NCBI RefSeq assembly: GCF_027625935.1
Contig: NZ_CP115300.1
Span: 1,116,001 to 1,180,000, forward strand
From: Streptomyces camelliae
GTDB taxonomy: Bacteria; Actinomycetota; Actinomycetes; Streptomycetales; Streptomycetaceae
DNA length: 64,000 nt
Direction: 5' to 3'
In this document: positions 49,631 to 57,171 of the stretch, piece after piece
How positions within the stretch are numbered: the stretch's first letter is position 1
How the letters are laid out: every line of letters starts with the position of its first letter
Made by a program: the position numbers and the translations under genes
The notes under the pieces: model-generated
The model's input: the letters and a program-made list of their open reading frames with translations, nothing else
Databases searched by the model: none
Told to the model about the DNA's origin: nothing

Positions 49631-50500
49631 TTGCCCCCCACGGGTGTTCTTCGCGCCGCGGGTTCCCGGAGGACCGCGGGCGCCCTGGCAGCAGCCCTGA
49701 TCGTCACCGTGTCGGCCCTGGCAGGCTGTGCCGCGGGGGGCTCCGGCGGCTCCGCCGACAAGGACACGAGCAGCTCGGCACCGCCGGCCGCCGTGCGGCT
49801 GCCGCCGCGTCACGCCGGATTCGACTACCAGATCGGCGGAGCCTATCCCCCGCCGAAGGACGTACGGATCGTCAGCCGCGACCGCTCCGACTCCCCCGCG
49901 CCGGGCCTGTACAACATCTGCTACGTCAACGCCTTCCAGGCCCAGCCCCAGGAACGTGCCTCGTGGCCGGCCGACCTGCTGCTGCGCGACGCGCACGGCC
50001 AGGTCGTCATCGACGAGGACTGGAACGAGGCGCTGCTCGACATCGGCACCCCGGCCAAGCGCACCCGGGTCGCCGAGCGGGTGAACCAGTGGATCGACGG
50101 GTGCGCGCAGAAGGGCTACGACGCCGTCGAGCCGGACAACTACGACAGCTACACCCGCTCCCACCACCTGCTCACCGCGTCCGACGCGACCGCCTTCATG
50201 TCCCTGCTGTCCCGGCACGCCCACGCCCGGCACCTGGCCGTCGGGCAGAAGAACACCGCCGAACTGGCCGGTGAGCGGGGGCGGGCCGGGCTGGACTTCG
50301 CGGTGACGGAGGAGTGCGGGCAGTACGACGAGTGCGGGGTGTACGCGAAGGCGTTCGACGACCGGGTCGTGGACATCGAGTACACCGACAGCGGTCTGCG
50401 CAAGGCGCTCGACCGGTGGGGTGAGCGGATCAGCATCGTGCGGCGAGACCGGGATGTGTCCATGCCGGGCAGCTCTGAATACGTCCGAAAGACGAGGTAG
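49631..50500 (+). CDS. GH114-type endo-alpha-1,4-polygalactosaminidase-like lipoprotein
   Basis: A 289-residue exported protein. A signal peptide with lipobox LAGC precedes a TIM-barrel domain with the GH114 pattern: FDYQIGGAYPPP, YNICYVNAFQ, DEDWNEALLDI, YDAVEPDNYDSY and TEECGQYDEC. Family members act on galactosaminogalactan or related polymers. TTG 49631 gives a normal-length signal and has a ggag nearby; ATG 49562 and ATG 49517 are in-frame alternatives that would add an Arg-rich extension without homology. Confidence 0.8.
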   Translation: MPPTGVLRAAGSRRTAGALAAALIVTVSALAGCAAGGSGGSADKDTSSSAPPAAVRLPPRHAGFDYQIGGAYPPPKDVRIVSRDRSDSPAPGLYNICYVNAFQAQPQERASWPADLLLRDAHGQVVIDEDWNEALLDIGTPAKRTRVAERVNQWIDGCAQKGYDAVEPDNYDSYTRSHHLLTASDATAFMSLLSRHAHARHLAVGQKNTAELAGERGRAGLDFAVTEECGQYDECGVYAKAFDDRVVDIEYTDSGLRKALDRWGERISIVRRDRDVSMPGSSEYVRKTR

Positions 50501-50569
50501 CGCTGCGCCGTCCGGGGTGCCACGAAATGCCGTCGTGCGTGTGCGGCGGCATCGTGGTTTCTCGGGCCC

Positions 50570-50623
50570 ACGCGGCGAAGCCGCATATCGACACGGCCCC
50601 GCGCCCTTGAACGGGGCGCTGTC
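50570..50623 (+). repeat. Interspersed Streptomyces intergenic repeat, copy A
   Basis: acgcggcgaagccgcatatc, then gacacggccccgcgccc, ttgaa and cggggcgctg match the right half of the element at 56591-56676 at nearly every base. It contains two short hairpins (gcggc/gccgc and gccccg/cggggc). Confidence 0.75.
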
Positions 50624-50741
50624 GTTGCTGCCGTCAGGTGACCAGCCGGCGTGGGACAGGATGGATCGTCGTACTGTCGGCTCATTCTCGGCGGCAGACG
50701 ACCGGCGTTCGGTCGGTCATGGCCGTCTTGGAGGAAACTTG

Positions 50742-51587
50742 GTGCCGAAACGTTCCACCACGCTCAGAGCCCTGGCCGGGGCAACGCTGCTGCCGCTGAC
50801 CCTCGTCACCCCCGCCTGGGGGCACTCCGCGGCCGCGCCCGAGACGCCGGGCACGCTGTGCGCGGCCGCCGGCACTCTGCACGGCCCGCACGGTGAGCAG
50901 GCTCAGGTCAGCCTGTGTGCGGACACCGGCTCCCCGCGGCTGAACATCACGGCACCGGCCGTCTGTCAGGGCGCCGACACCAAGGTCCGGTACGCCTGCC
51001 GTACCGAGGGCATGTGGGAGGTGCGCCGGGCCGGCAAGTCGCTGGGCACCGGATCGCTGCCCGGCTCGCGGCTGTACGCGGGGCCGGGCGCGTACGACCT
51101 CTCCGCCACCGTGCGGGTGAGGTCGGTGCCCGCCGGAGTCGACCTGAAGGGCTCGGTGCGGGCCACGCTGTCGCTGACCGCTCCGGCGGCGAAGGCCACG
51201 CACGTCGTCACCGTCGACAAGGCGGTACTGCGCCGCAACGCCACGACGACGGTGACGTACACGATCCACCGGAACAGCGACCAGGGCGACGGCAACGCGC
51301 GGCTGGGCATGATCGGTGAGGAGGGCACCGGCCTGCAGGTCCGCAGCGCCGACCGCCGCTGTGTGAACCCGCTGGTGGGCCGCTACCCGTCGAAGACCCG
51401 GCTGGCGCACTCGCTGGACTGCACCGTGACCGAGCTCCAGCCCGGCCACCCGGAGCAGATCAAGGTCCGGGTCACCGTCGGCGCGAAGTGCTCCACGGTG
51501 GTCTCGAAGCTCGGCTACTGGGTGCCGCAGGGCCAGAGCATGTTCACCGGGGCCATGCTGGAGGGTCCGAAGCTGACCTGCCGCTAG
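50742..51587 (+). CDS. Secreted Cys-containing protein of unknown family
   Basis: A 281-residue exported protein with a clear signal peptide (1-28, ending TPAWGHSAA). The mature part looks all-beta, with two halves: about 35-155 (LNITAPAVCQGADTKVRYAC) and about 165-281 (THVVTVDKAVLRRNATTTVTYTIH). It has nine mature Cys, including CVNP and a near-terminal TCR end. I do not recognise the family; similar proteins occur in Streptomyces only as hypotheticals as far as I recall. GTG 50742 has ggagg seven bases upstream. Stop shares a ctag with the convergent flavoprotein gene. Confidence 0.7.
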   Translation: MPKRSTTLRALAGATLLPLTLVTPAWGHSAAAPETPGTLCAAAGTLHGPHGEQAQVSLCADTGSPRLNITAPAVCQGADTKVRYACRTEGMWEVRRAGKSLGTGSLPGSRLYAGPGAYDLSATVRVRSVPAGVDLKGSVRATLSLTAPAAKATHVVTVDKAVLRRNATTTVTYTIHRNSDQGDGNARLGMIGEEGTGLQVRSADRRCVNPLVGRYPSKTRLAHSLDCTVTELQPGHPEQIKVRVTVGAKCSTVVSKLGYWVPQGQSMFTGAMLEGPKLTCR

Positions 51588-52117
51588 AGCGGCTCGATCA
51601 GGTCCAGTGCCCGCTCCCACCCGAAGTCCGGCCGGCTGCCGTCCGGCCGGGCTTCGCCGTTGTACGGCTCGCCGAAGCGGACGCCCATCCCGCGCAGCCG
51701 GGCCACACTGTCCCGGTAGGCGGGGTGGGCGGCCAGGGCGCCGGCCACACAGGGCAGAGCCGCCACGGGTATGCCGAGGCCGGCGGCCTCGCACAGGGTG
51801 CCGAGGGCGAGCGTGTCGGCGATGCCGGCCGCCCATTTGTTGACGGTGTTGAAGGTGGCGGGGGCCACCGCGACGGCGTCCGGCGGCGGGAACGGACGCG
51901 GGTCGGCGGGGGTGCGCCAGGCCGAGCGGACGGGACGGCCGGTCTGCGCCGCCACCGCCTCGGTGTCGAAGAAGCCGCCCGCGGCGACCGGTGTCGCGAT
52001 GACACCGACCTCCCAGTTCCGTGCCTGCGCGCCGGTGATCAGCCCGCCGACGCCGGAGGCGATGCCGGCCGCGCAGACGACGACGTAGAGGAAGGGTTTC
52101 TCGGCCTGTTCGGTCAT
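51584..52117 (-). CDS. Flavoprotein of the PPC-decarboxylase/HFCD superfamily
   Basis: A 177-residue FMN-binding Rossmann-like protein (pfam Flavoprotein). Features are LYVVVCAAGIASGV, GVIATPVAAGGFFD, and VAVAPATFNTVNKWAAGIADTLALG, the FMN-phosphate loop of the family. Other members decarboxylate peptidyl-cysteine or phosphopantothenoylcysteine, but no such substrate is indicated here. It lies nine bases after the DUF1348 gene, so the two are probably co-transcribed. Confidence 0.8.
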   Translation of the reverse strand: MTEQAEKPFLYVVVCAAGIASGVGGLITGAQARNWEVGVIATPVAAGGFFDTEAVAAQTGRPVRSAWRTPADPRPFPPPDAVAVAPATFNTVNKWAAGIADTLALGTLCEAAGLGIPVAALPCVAGALAAHPAYRDSVARLRGMGVRFGEPYNGEARPDGSRPDFGWERALDLIEPL

Positions 52118-52126
52118 CCGGGAACC

Positions 52127-52585
52127 CTACTGAAGCGGGAAGGTCGCCCCTCGTTCGGCCTCGGGGCGGGGGCCGAAGATCCGGCGCTCGTGCTCCTCGA
52201 TGGCGACGTCGTTGATGCTGGCCTCGCGGCGCGTCATCAGGCCGTGCTCGTCGAACTCCCACAGCTCGTTGCCGTACGAACGCCACCACTGGCCGTCGGC
52301 GTCATGGGACTCGTACTGGAAGCGGACGGCGATGCGGTTGCCGTCGAAGGCCCACAGGTCCTTGCGCAGGGCGTAGTCCAGCTCGCGCTGCCACTTGGCG
52401 GTGAGGAACGCGACGATCTCGGCGCGTCCGGTGACGAAGGTGCCGCGGTTGCGCCAGACGGAGTCCTCGGAATAGGCGAGGGCCACCTTGTGCGGGTCGC
52501 GGGTGTTCCAGGCGTCCTCGGCGGCCTGGACCTTCTGCACGGCGGTCTCGCGGGTGAACGGCGGCAGGGGCGGGCGGTCGGCCAT
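52127..52585 (-). CDS. DUF1348 (NTF2-like) protein
   Basis: A 152-residue protein of the nuclear-transport-factor-2-like fold. Its motifs [47 protein letters not shown] and [17 protein letters not shown] are those of DUF1348. The molecular role is unknown. It is divergent from a TetR regulator, and two identical-arm palindromes occupy the shared promoter region, so it is probably repressed by that regulator. Confidence 0.88.
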   Translation of the reverse strand: MADRPPLPPFTRETAVQKVQAAEDAWNTRDPHKVALAYSEDSVWRNRGTFVTGRAEIVAFLTAKWQRELDYALRKDLWAFDGNRIAVRFQYESHDADGQWWRSYGNELWEFDEHGLMTRREASINDVAIEEHERRIFGPRPEAERGATFPLQ

Positions 52586-52612
52586 GGTCTCCTCCTTGAC
52601 TCGGACACACGA

Positions 52613-52628
52613 GAGAACGAGCGTTCTC
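52613..52628. promoter_or_regulatory. TetR operator, copy 1
   Basis: gagaacg-ag-cgttctc, perfect 7-bp arms, 28 bases upstream of the DUF1348 start. Confidence 0.7.
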
Positions 52629-52647
52629 CGTGTGGCTGCTACCGTAG

Positions 52648-52663
52648 GAGAACGCCCGTTCTC
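52648..52663. promoter_or_regulatory. TetR operator, copy 2
   Basis: gagaacg-cc-cgttctc with the same arms as copy 1, centred exactly 35 bases from it and 27 bases before the tetR start. Confidence 0.7.
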
Positions 52664-52689
52664 ACGTCAAGGATCGTCAAGGAGTGCCG

Positions 52690-53289
52690 ATGCCGCCGAT
52701 GGACACCCAGGCCGCCCGGGACAAGGCGCTCGACGCCGCGGAGCGGCTGTTCTACGCCCGCGGCATCCAGGCGGTGGGCATGGACGAGCTCCGCGGCGCC
52801 TCCGGGCTCTCGCTCAAGCGGCTCTACCAGCTGTTCCCCACCAAGGAGCAGTTCGTCACGGAGTATCTGGCCCGGCGGGACGAGCGCTGGCGGCGGCGGC
52901 TGGCCGAGCACGTCGCACGGCAGCGGGACCCGCGCGAGCGGATCCCGGCCGTGTTCGACTGGCTGGAGGAGTGGTTCGCCGAGGACGGCTTCCGCGGCTG
53001 CGCCTGGATCAACGCCTACGGCGAACTGGGCGCCACCTCCGCCCCGGTGACGGAGCAGGTGCGCGCACACAAGGAGGCGTTCCGCAGCTACCTGGCCTCA
53101 CTGGTCGACGCCGCCGCACTGCCCGCCGCGCTCACCGGCCCCCTGTTCCTGCTGGCCGAGGGAGCCATGGTCACGGCGGGCATCACCGGCGGCACCCGGC
53201 CGGCGGCCGAGGCCCGTGCGGCGGCGCGGGCGCTGGTGGCGGCCGCCGGCCGCCCGGAGGGGGTCAGCCGGCCGGCTCCGACACCCTGA
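52690..53289 (+). CDS. TetR-family transcriptional regulator
   Basis: A 199-residue regulator. The N-terminal helix-turn-helix (ALDAAERLFYARGIQAVGMDE and GLSLKRLYQLFPTKEQF) is followed by a ligand-binding helical domain containing GCAWINAYGELG. ATG 52690 has aaggag five bases upstream. It is divergent from the DUF1348 gene and should bind the paired gagaacg palindromes between them. Its 3' end overlaps the convergent ferredoxin gene by 26 bases. Confidence 0.9.
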   Translation: MPPMDTQAARDKALDAAERLFYARGIQAVGMDELRGASGLSLKRLYQLFPTKEQFVTEYLARRDERWRRRLAEHVARQRDPRERIPAVFDWLEEWFAEDGFRGCAWINAYGELGATSAPVTEQVRAHKEAFRSYLASLVDAAALPAALTGPLFLLAEGAMVTAGITGGTRPAAEARAAARALVAAAGRPEGVSRPAPTP

Positions 53290-53470
53290 TCGCGCCGACC
53301 GGGCAGGCGCGCGCCGCCTCCCTGACCATCGGGTCCCCCGCGCCGACCTCGCGGCCGGGGAGCACGGTGCTGAAGCCGTCGTCGTCCTGGGTGAAGACCT
53401 TCGGGGCGGTCAGCGCGCACTGCCCCGCGCCGATGCAGACGTCCGTGTCGATGTCGATCCTGATGTTCAT
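53264..53470 (-). CDS. 3Fe-4S ferredoxin for the adjacent P450
   Basis: A 68-residue ferredoxin. Cys12, Cys18 and Cys56 (VCIGAGQCAL and ARACPVGAI) ligate a [3Fe-4S] cluster; the residue that would be the fourth Cys is Ala (A15). This is the type that delivers electrons to CYP105 enzymes (as SoyB does for SoyC). It starts 12 bases after the P450 stop and is surely co-expressed. Its reductase is not encoded nearby. Confidence 0.92.
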   Translation of the reverse strand: MNIRIDIDTDVCIGAGQCALTAPKVFTQDDDGFSTVLPGREVGAGDPMVREAARACPVGAIRVSEPAG

Positions 53471-53482
53471 GAGCTGAGCCTC

Positions 53483-54712
53483 TTACCAGGTCACGGGGAG
53501 TTCCAGCATCCCCTGGATCGTGTCGCCGCGTTTGAAGGGGATCTCCTCGGCCGGGACGGCGAGGCGCAGGCCGGGCAGCCGGGACAGCAGACTGCCGAGG
53601 GCGATCTCCAGCTCCGCGCGGGCCAGGTTCTGGCCCAGACACTGGTGGATGCCGAAGCCGAACGCCACGTGGTGGCGGGTGGAGCGGTGGAAGTCCAGGG
53701 TGTCGGGGTCCGCGTACTGCCCCGGGTCCCGGTTGATGACCGAGGTCGAGAAGACCACGCCCTCCCCGGCCCGGATCGTGGCGCCGGCGATCTCGATGTC
53801 CTCCAGCGCCACCCGCATCAGCCCCTCCGCGATGGAGAGCATCCGCATCAGCTCCTCCACGGCGGCGGGCAGCAGGGCCGGGTCGGCGCGCAGCTCGGCC
53901 AGCCGGTCGGGGTGCTGGAGCAGGGTGAAGGTGCCCAGGGAGATCATGTTGGCGGTGGTCTCGTGACCCGCGACCAGCAGGATCAGGGCCAGCGACACGA
54001 CTTCGGCACGGTCCAGGGCGCCGTCGCGCAGCTGATGGCGGACGAGGTCGTCGAGGATGCCCTCGCCGGGCTCGGTCGCCCTGTCCTTCTCGTCGATCAG
54101 CCCGCCGAGGTACTCCTCCAGGCGCTCACGGGCGGCCATGCTGTCGGCCGCCGTCGGGCCGCGCAGCAGGGTGCGGGACTGCTCCTCGAAGAACTCGTGG
54201 TCGGCGTACGGCACGCCGAGCAGGCCGCAGATCACCGTCGACGGCACGGGCAGCGCGAAGGCGGAGACCAGTTCGGCCGGCGGTCCCTGGGCGGTCATCC
54301 GGTCCAGCAGCTCGTCCACGACCCGCTGGATCCAGGGCCGCAGCTCGGTGGCGCGCCGGACGGTGAACTCCGGGATCATCATCCGCCGCTGCTGGTTGTG
54401 TTCGGGGTCGTCCAGCCCGAGCAGGGCCACCCGGCGGTCCCGGACGCCCTGGAAGCGCTCGGTGGGCACGGGAAAGTCGGGGTGGCGGCGGTCGGAGGAC
54501 AGCCGGGGGTCGGAGAGCAGGGCCCGGGCGGCGGCGTGTCCGGTGACCGCCCAGACCTCGCGGCCGTCGTAGAGGGTGACGCGGGACAGGGCTCGCCCGT
54601 CGCGCAGTGACTCGTATCCGGTGGGCGGGTGGTAGGGGCAGGTGCGGTCCTGCGGGAAGGCGACGGGTTCGGCCGGAGTCCCCGGGGTGGTCATGTCCGT
54701 CAGTTCCGTCAT
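53483..54712 (-). CDS. Cytochrome P450, CYP105-like
   Basis: A 409-residue soluble P450. The oxygen-binding helix motif is AGHETT (248-253), the ExxR is E287-R290 (EELMR), and the heme Cys is C358 in FGFGIHQCLGQNLARAELEIAL. The DPEHNQQRRMMIPEFT segment is typical of CYP105. Together with the ferredoxin it forms a monooxygenase unit for oxidising xenobiotics or secondary metabolites. ATG 54712 has gagg seven bases upstream; ATG 54694 is an alternative. Confidence 0.92.
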   Translation of the reverse strand: MTELTDMTTPGTPAEPVAFPQDRTCPYHPPTGYESLRDGRALSRVTLYDGREVWAVTGHAAARALLSDPRLSSDRRHPDFPVPTERFQGVRDRRVALLGLDDPEHNQQRRMMIPEFTVRRATELRPWIQRVVDELLDRMTAQGPPAELVSAFALPVPSTVICGLLGVPYADHEFFEEQSRTLLRGPTAADSMAARERLEEYLGGLIDEKDRATEPGEGILDDLVRHQLRDGALDRAEVVSLALILLVAGHETTANMISLGTFTLLQHPDRLAELRADPALLPAAVEELMRMLSIAEGLMRVALEDIEIAGATIRAGEGVVFSTSVINRDPGQYADPDTLDFHRSTRHHVAFGFGIHQCLGQNLARAELEIALGSLLSRLPGLRLAVPAEEIPFKRGDTIQGMLELPVTW

Positions 54713-54911
54713 GGAAAGACCTCGCAGACGAAGAAGTGCGTGGTACCGATCTTCATTAGATGCCCGAGGCACCTATGGGTCCACGTCAAGTTCGGCCACT
54801 TCGGTGATCCGCGGGATCTGGCCGAAGAAGGGGGTGCGAGGGAAGGGAACCGGCCGGATCCGGCGGCCTGAAGCCGTGCACCGGCCGACGGAGGTCCGCC
54901 CGGTTGGCCGG

Positions 54912-55364
54912 TCATGACTCCAGGGTACGGCTTGCGTCCGGCGCGAAGGCGCGGGCCACGGCGAGGCTGTCCTCGTACACGTGGTGCCGTACGACGAGGC
55001 CGTCCCGGACGGTGAGGTGCAGGGCGAACCGGGCCGTGTACGCGCGGCCTGTGGGTGCCGCCGTCTGCCGGATGACACCGAGGACCACCGCGTCCTCACC
55101 CTCGACGAGGATCCGCTCGACGCTCGTGTCCGCCTTCTCCGGCACATGGTGGGCGGCCAGTTCCCGGAAGTGGCCGGCGGCGTCGGCACGGGTGGAGCGG
55201 TGCCGGATCCACGGGGTGTCGGCGCGGCCGTGCTCCTCCTCCGGCCAGTCCAGCCGCCAGTCGCAGCCGTCCGCGTACAGCTCGGCGATCCGACGCGCGT
55301 CGCCGGCGCCGATCCGGCTGAGCAGTTCCTGTACGACGGTGCGGGTCGTGGGGATGGCGGCCAT
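54912..55364 (-). CDS. SnoaL-like (NTF2-fold) protein
   Basis: A 150-residue ketosteroid-isomerase-like protein with VVQELLSRIGAGDARRIAELYADGCDW at the start and FALHLTVRDGLVVRHHVYEDSLAVARAF near the end. These patterns match SnoaL-like domains, which include cyclases and proteins of unknown role. ATG 55364. The gene is divergent from an F420-type oxidoreductase with symmetric sites in between. Confidence 0.8.
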   Translation of the reverse strand: MAAIPTTRTVVQELLSRIGAGDARRIAELYADGCDWRLDWPEEEHGRADTPWIRHRSTRADAAGHFRELAAHHVPEKADTSVERILVEGEDAVVLGVIRQTAAPTGRAYTARFALHLTVRDGLVVRHHVYEDSLAVARAFAPDASRTLES

Positions 55365-55440
55365 GGGTGTTCTCCTCGCAGGGCGGGGGCCTGGGCGGTG
55401 GGACGGGGCCACTGTGCCGCCGGCCGGTGCCAGGGGTCGA

Positions 55441-55455
55441 TTACCTGTGAGGTAA
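55441..55455. promoter_or_regulatory. Palindrome ttacct-gtg-aggtaa, likely operator
   Basis: Perfect 6-bp arms with a 3-base centre, located 77 bases upstream of the SnoaL gene and 104 before the oxidoreductase. The high AT content for this genome and position between divergent genes suggest a regulator site; the regulator is not adjacent. Confidence 0.5.
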
Positions 55456-55499
55456 CGGCCGTTCGGGGGAAGGGATCCGCGGTGCGGATGATCCGTGCG

Positions 55500-55523
55500 G
55501 CCACCGGTGTTGGAGCCGGTGGC
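55500..55523. promoter_or_regulatory. Inverted repeat gccaccgg / ccggtggc in the leader of the oxidoreductase gene
   Basis: Perfect 8-bp arms with an 8-base loop, 35 bases before ATG 55559. It could be an operator or an mRNA hairpin. Confidence 0.4.
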
Positions 55524-55558
55524 AGACAGCCGTTGGACCGATGAAGGGGACGGATCCC

Positions 55559-56008
55559 ATGCCTCTTGAGGGTGAGTACGAACCCAGCCCGACGCAGTGG
55601 GTGCGCGAGCAGGTCGAGTTGTACGAGAGCTCCGGCGGGACGAAGGGGACGACGCTCATGGACACCGGGCTGCCGGTGATCGTCCTGACGACGCGGGGCG
55701 CGAAGAGCGGGAAGATCCGCAAGACACCGCTGATGCGGGTGGAGCACGACGGAACGTACGCGGTGGTCGCCTCGCAGGGCGGCGCGCCCAAGCACCCGGT
55801 GTGGTACTTCAACATCACCTCCGATCCGCACGTCGAGCTCCAGGACGGGCCGGCCAAGCAGGACCTGCGGGCCCGTGAGGTCACCGGCGAGGAGAAGGCG
55901 CTGTGGTGGGAGCGGGCCGTGGCCGCGTACCCGCCGTACGCCGACTACCAGAAGAAGACCTCGCGGGAGATCCCGGTGTTCGTGCTGGAGCCCTTCGACG
56001 GGAGCTGA
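55559..56008 (+). CDS. F420-dependent nitroreductase-family oxidoreductase (Ddn-like)
   Basis: A 149-residue split-barrel protein of the deazaflavin-dependent nitroreductase family. Characteristic segments are [42 protein letters not shown] and [17 protein letters not shown]. It probably uses F420H2 to reduce quinones or nitro compounds. ATG 55559 is preferred because agggga lies at a normal distance; ATG 55541 is possible. A strong terminator follows. Confidence 0.88.
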   Translation: MPLEGEYEPSPTQWVREQVELYESSGGTKGTTLMDTGLPVIVLTTRGAKSGKIRKTPLMRVEHDGTYAVVASQGGAPKHPVWYFNITSDPHVELQDGPAKQDLRAREVTGEEKALWWERAVAAYPPYADYQKKTSREIPVFVLEPFDGS

Positions 56009-56090
56009 ACCGCGCCGGGCAGCGGCGGAATTCAGATAAATCTGCGCCGGGCAGGTGTGAACCCTTCTCGGCGCGGGCATTCGTGCCACA

Positions 56091-56123
56091 GGCCCCGCCG
56101 CGTTCCCCCGTCGCGGCGGGGCC
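56091..56123 (+). terminator. Strong hairpin after the F420-type oxidoreductase
   Basis: A perfect 12-bp stem (ggccccgccgcg with cgcggcggggcc) and 9-base loop, followed by ctttcgt. Confidence 0.85.
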
Positions 56124-56216
56124 CTTTCGTGCCCTCGTCCGCGGGCGTCCCGGCGAACGGGTGGCCCCCGAAGGGCGGCCCGCTAGGAGGGTGGTCCGGC
56201 GCGGAAGAAGTCACCC

Positions 56217-56522
56217 ATGGCCAAGAAAAAGAAGAAGAAGCTCCCCTTCGTCTACCAGCCGATCGGTTTCGTGCTCGGCTGGGTGAGCGGCGCGGTGGCC
56301 GGGCTCGCCTTCCGGCAGACCTGGAAGGCGCTCCGGCACGAGGAGGACGCGCCCGACGCGCTGGACCCGGACCGCGGCTGGGGCGAGATCCTGCTGGCCG
56401 CGGCGGTGCAGGGGGCGATCTTCGCCGTGGTGCGCAGCGCGGTGGATCGTGCGGGAGCGAAGGCTATTGCGCGGTCCACCGGTGTTTGGCCTGTGGCCTC
56501 GGAGGAGGGTGGGCCGGGTTGA
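56217..56522 (+). CDS. DUF4235-like small membrane protein
   Basis: A 101-residue protein with a Lys-rich start (MAKKKKKKLPF), a first hydrophobic segment (IGFVLGWVSGAVAGLAF) and a second (GEILLAAAVQGAIFAVVRSAVDRAGA). This arrangement and the RQTWKAL segment match DUF4235, a family of small actinobacterial membrane proteins of unknown function. ATG 56217 follows agaagtcaccc. Confidence 0.75.
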   Translation: MAKKKKKKLPFVYQPIGFVLGWVSGAVAGLAFRQTWKALRHEEDAPDALDPDRGWGEILLAAAVQGAIFAVVRSAVDRAGAKAIARSTGVWPVASEEGGPG

Positions 56523-56590
56523 GCCGCCGGCTCGCCATAGGGGTATCGGCCGTATGCGGCTGCGGCGCCGTCGTGGTCGATCGCTCCCCC

Positions 56591-56676
56591 GAGTTCTCGG
56601 CTTCGCTCGAACAGGGGGACCCCCAACGCGGCGGAGCCGCACATCGATACAGCCCCGCGCCCTTACGGGGCGCTGA
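56591..56676 (+). repeat. Interspersed Streptomyces intergenic repeat, copy B (longest)
   Basis: The left part (gagttctcggcttcgctcga then acagggggaccccc) matches the reverse of the copy at 30406-30442. The right part (acgcggcggagccgcacatc then gatacagccccgcgccctta) matches 50570-50623. It contains several nested hairpins. The convergent flavin-type oxidoreductase gene ends inside it. Confidence 0.75.
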
Positions 56677-57127
56677 GCCACTTCCCCTCGCTCATCAGCT
56701 CCCGGCCCCTCAGTTCGTTCGCCTCGCGCCAGGCCTGGACGCGCTGTGGGAGGACCTTGAAGTACAGGTAACGGGTGGCCAGAAGGCGGGGGTCGAAGCC
56801 GGTCTTGCCTGCGAAGACCTCGGCGTCCTCCTCGGGGAGGTCTTCCGGGGGAACCATCTGGACCGTGGCGTCGATCATGACGACGTCCCGGGTGGGGCCG
56901 AGGCCCAGGCGGGCGCGGCCCGTGGTCGCGAGGTTGCGGCCGGTGGGGCTCTCGGCCGGGGTGGCGATCAGCAGGGTGGCGCCGTCCCACACGAAGGACA
57001 GCGGTACGAGAAAGGGAGCACCGCCGTCGGGGCCGGCCGTGGCGACCCAGACGTCGACGTCGTTCTCCAGCCGGTGGAGGGTGTCCTTCTTGCGCTCTGC
57101 CAGGGTGCGGGCGGGCGGTGGGGTCAT
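56663..57127 (-). CDS. Pyridoxamine 5'-phosphate oxidase-family (split-barrel) protein
   Basis: A 154-residue split-beta-barrel protein. Features are DVDVWVATAGPDGGAPFLVPLSF, LLIATPAESPTGRNLATTGRARLGLG and DVVMIDATVQMV. Members bind FMN, F420 or biliverdin; the cofactor here is not determinable. ATG 57127 has gaggagg nine bases upstream. The last five residues and the TAA stop lie within an interspersed intergenic repeat, so the natural C-terminus may have been replaced. Confidence 0.82.
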   Translation of the reverse strand: MTPPPARTLAERKKDTLHRLENDVDVWVATAGPDGGAPFLVPLSFVWDGATLLIATPAESPTGRNLATTGRARLGLGPTRDVVMIDATVQMVPPEDLPEEDAEVFAGKTGFDPRLLATRYLYFKVLPQRVQAWREANELRGRELMSEGKWLSAP

Positions 57128-57171
57128 GGCGTACGGCCTCCTCGGGATAGCCATCCCCGCCAGTGTGACCG

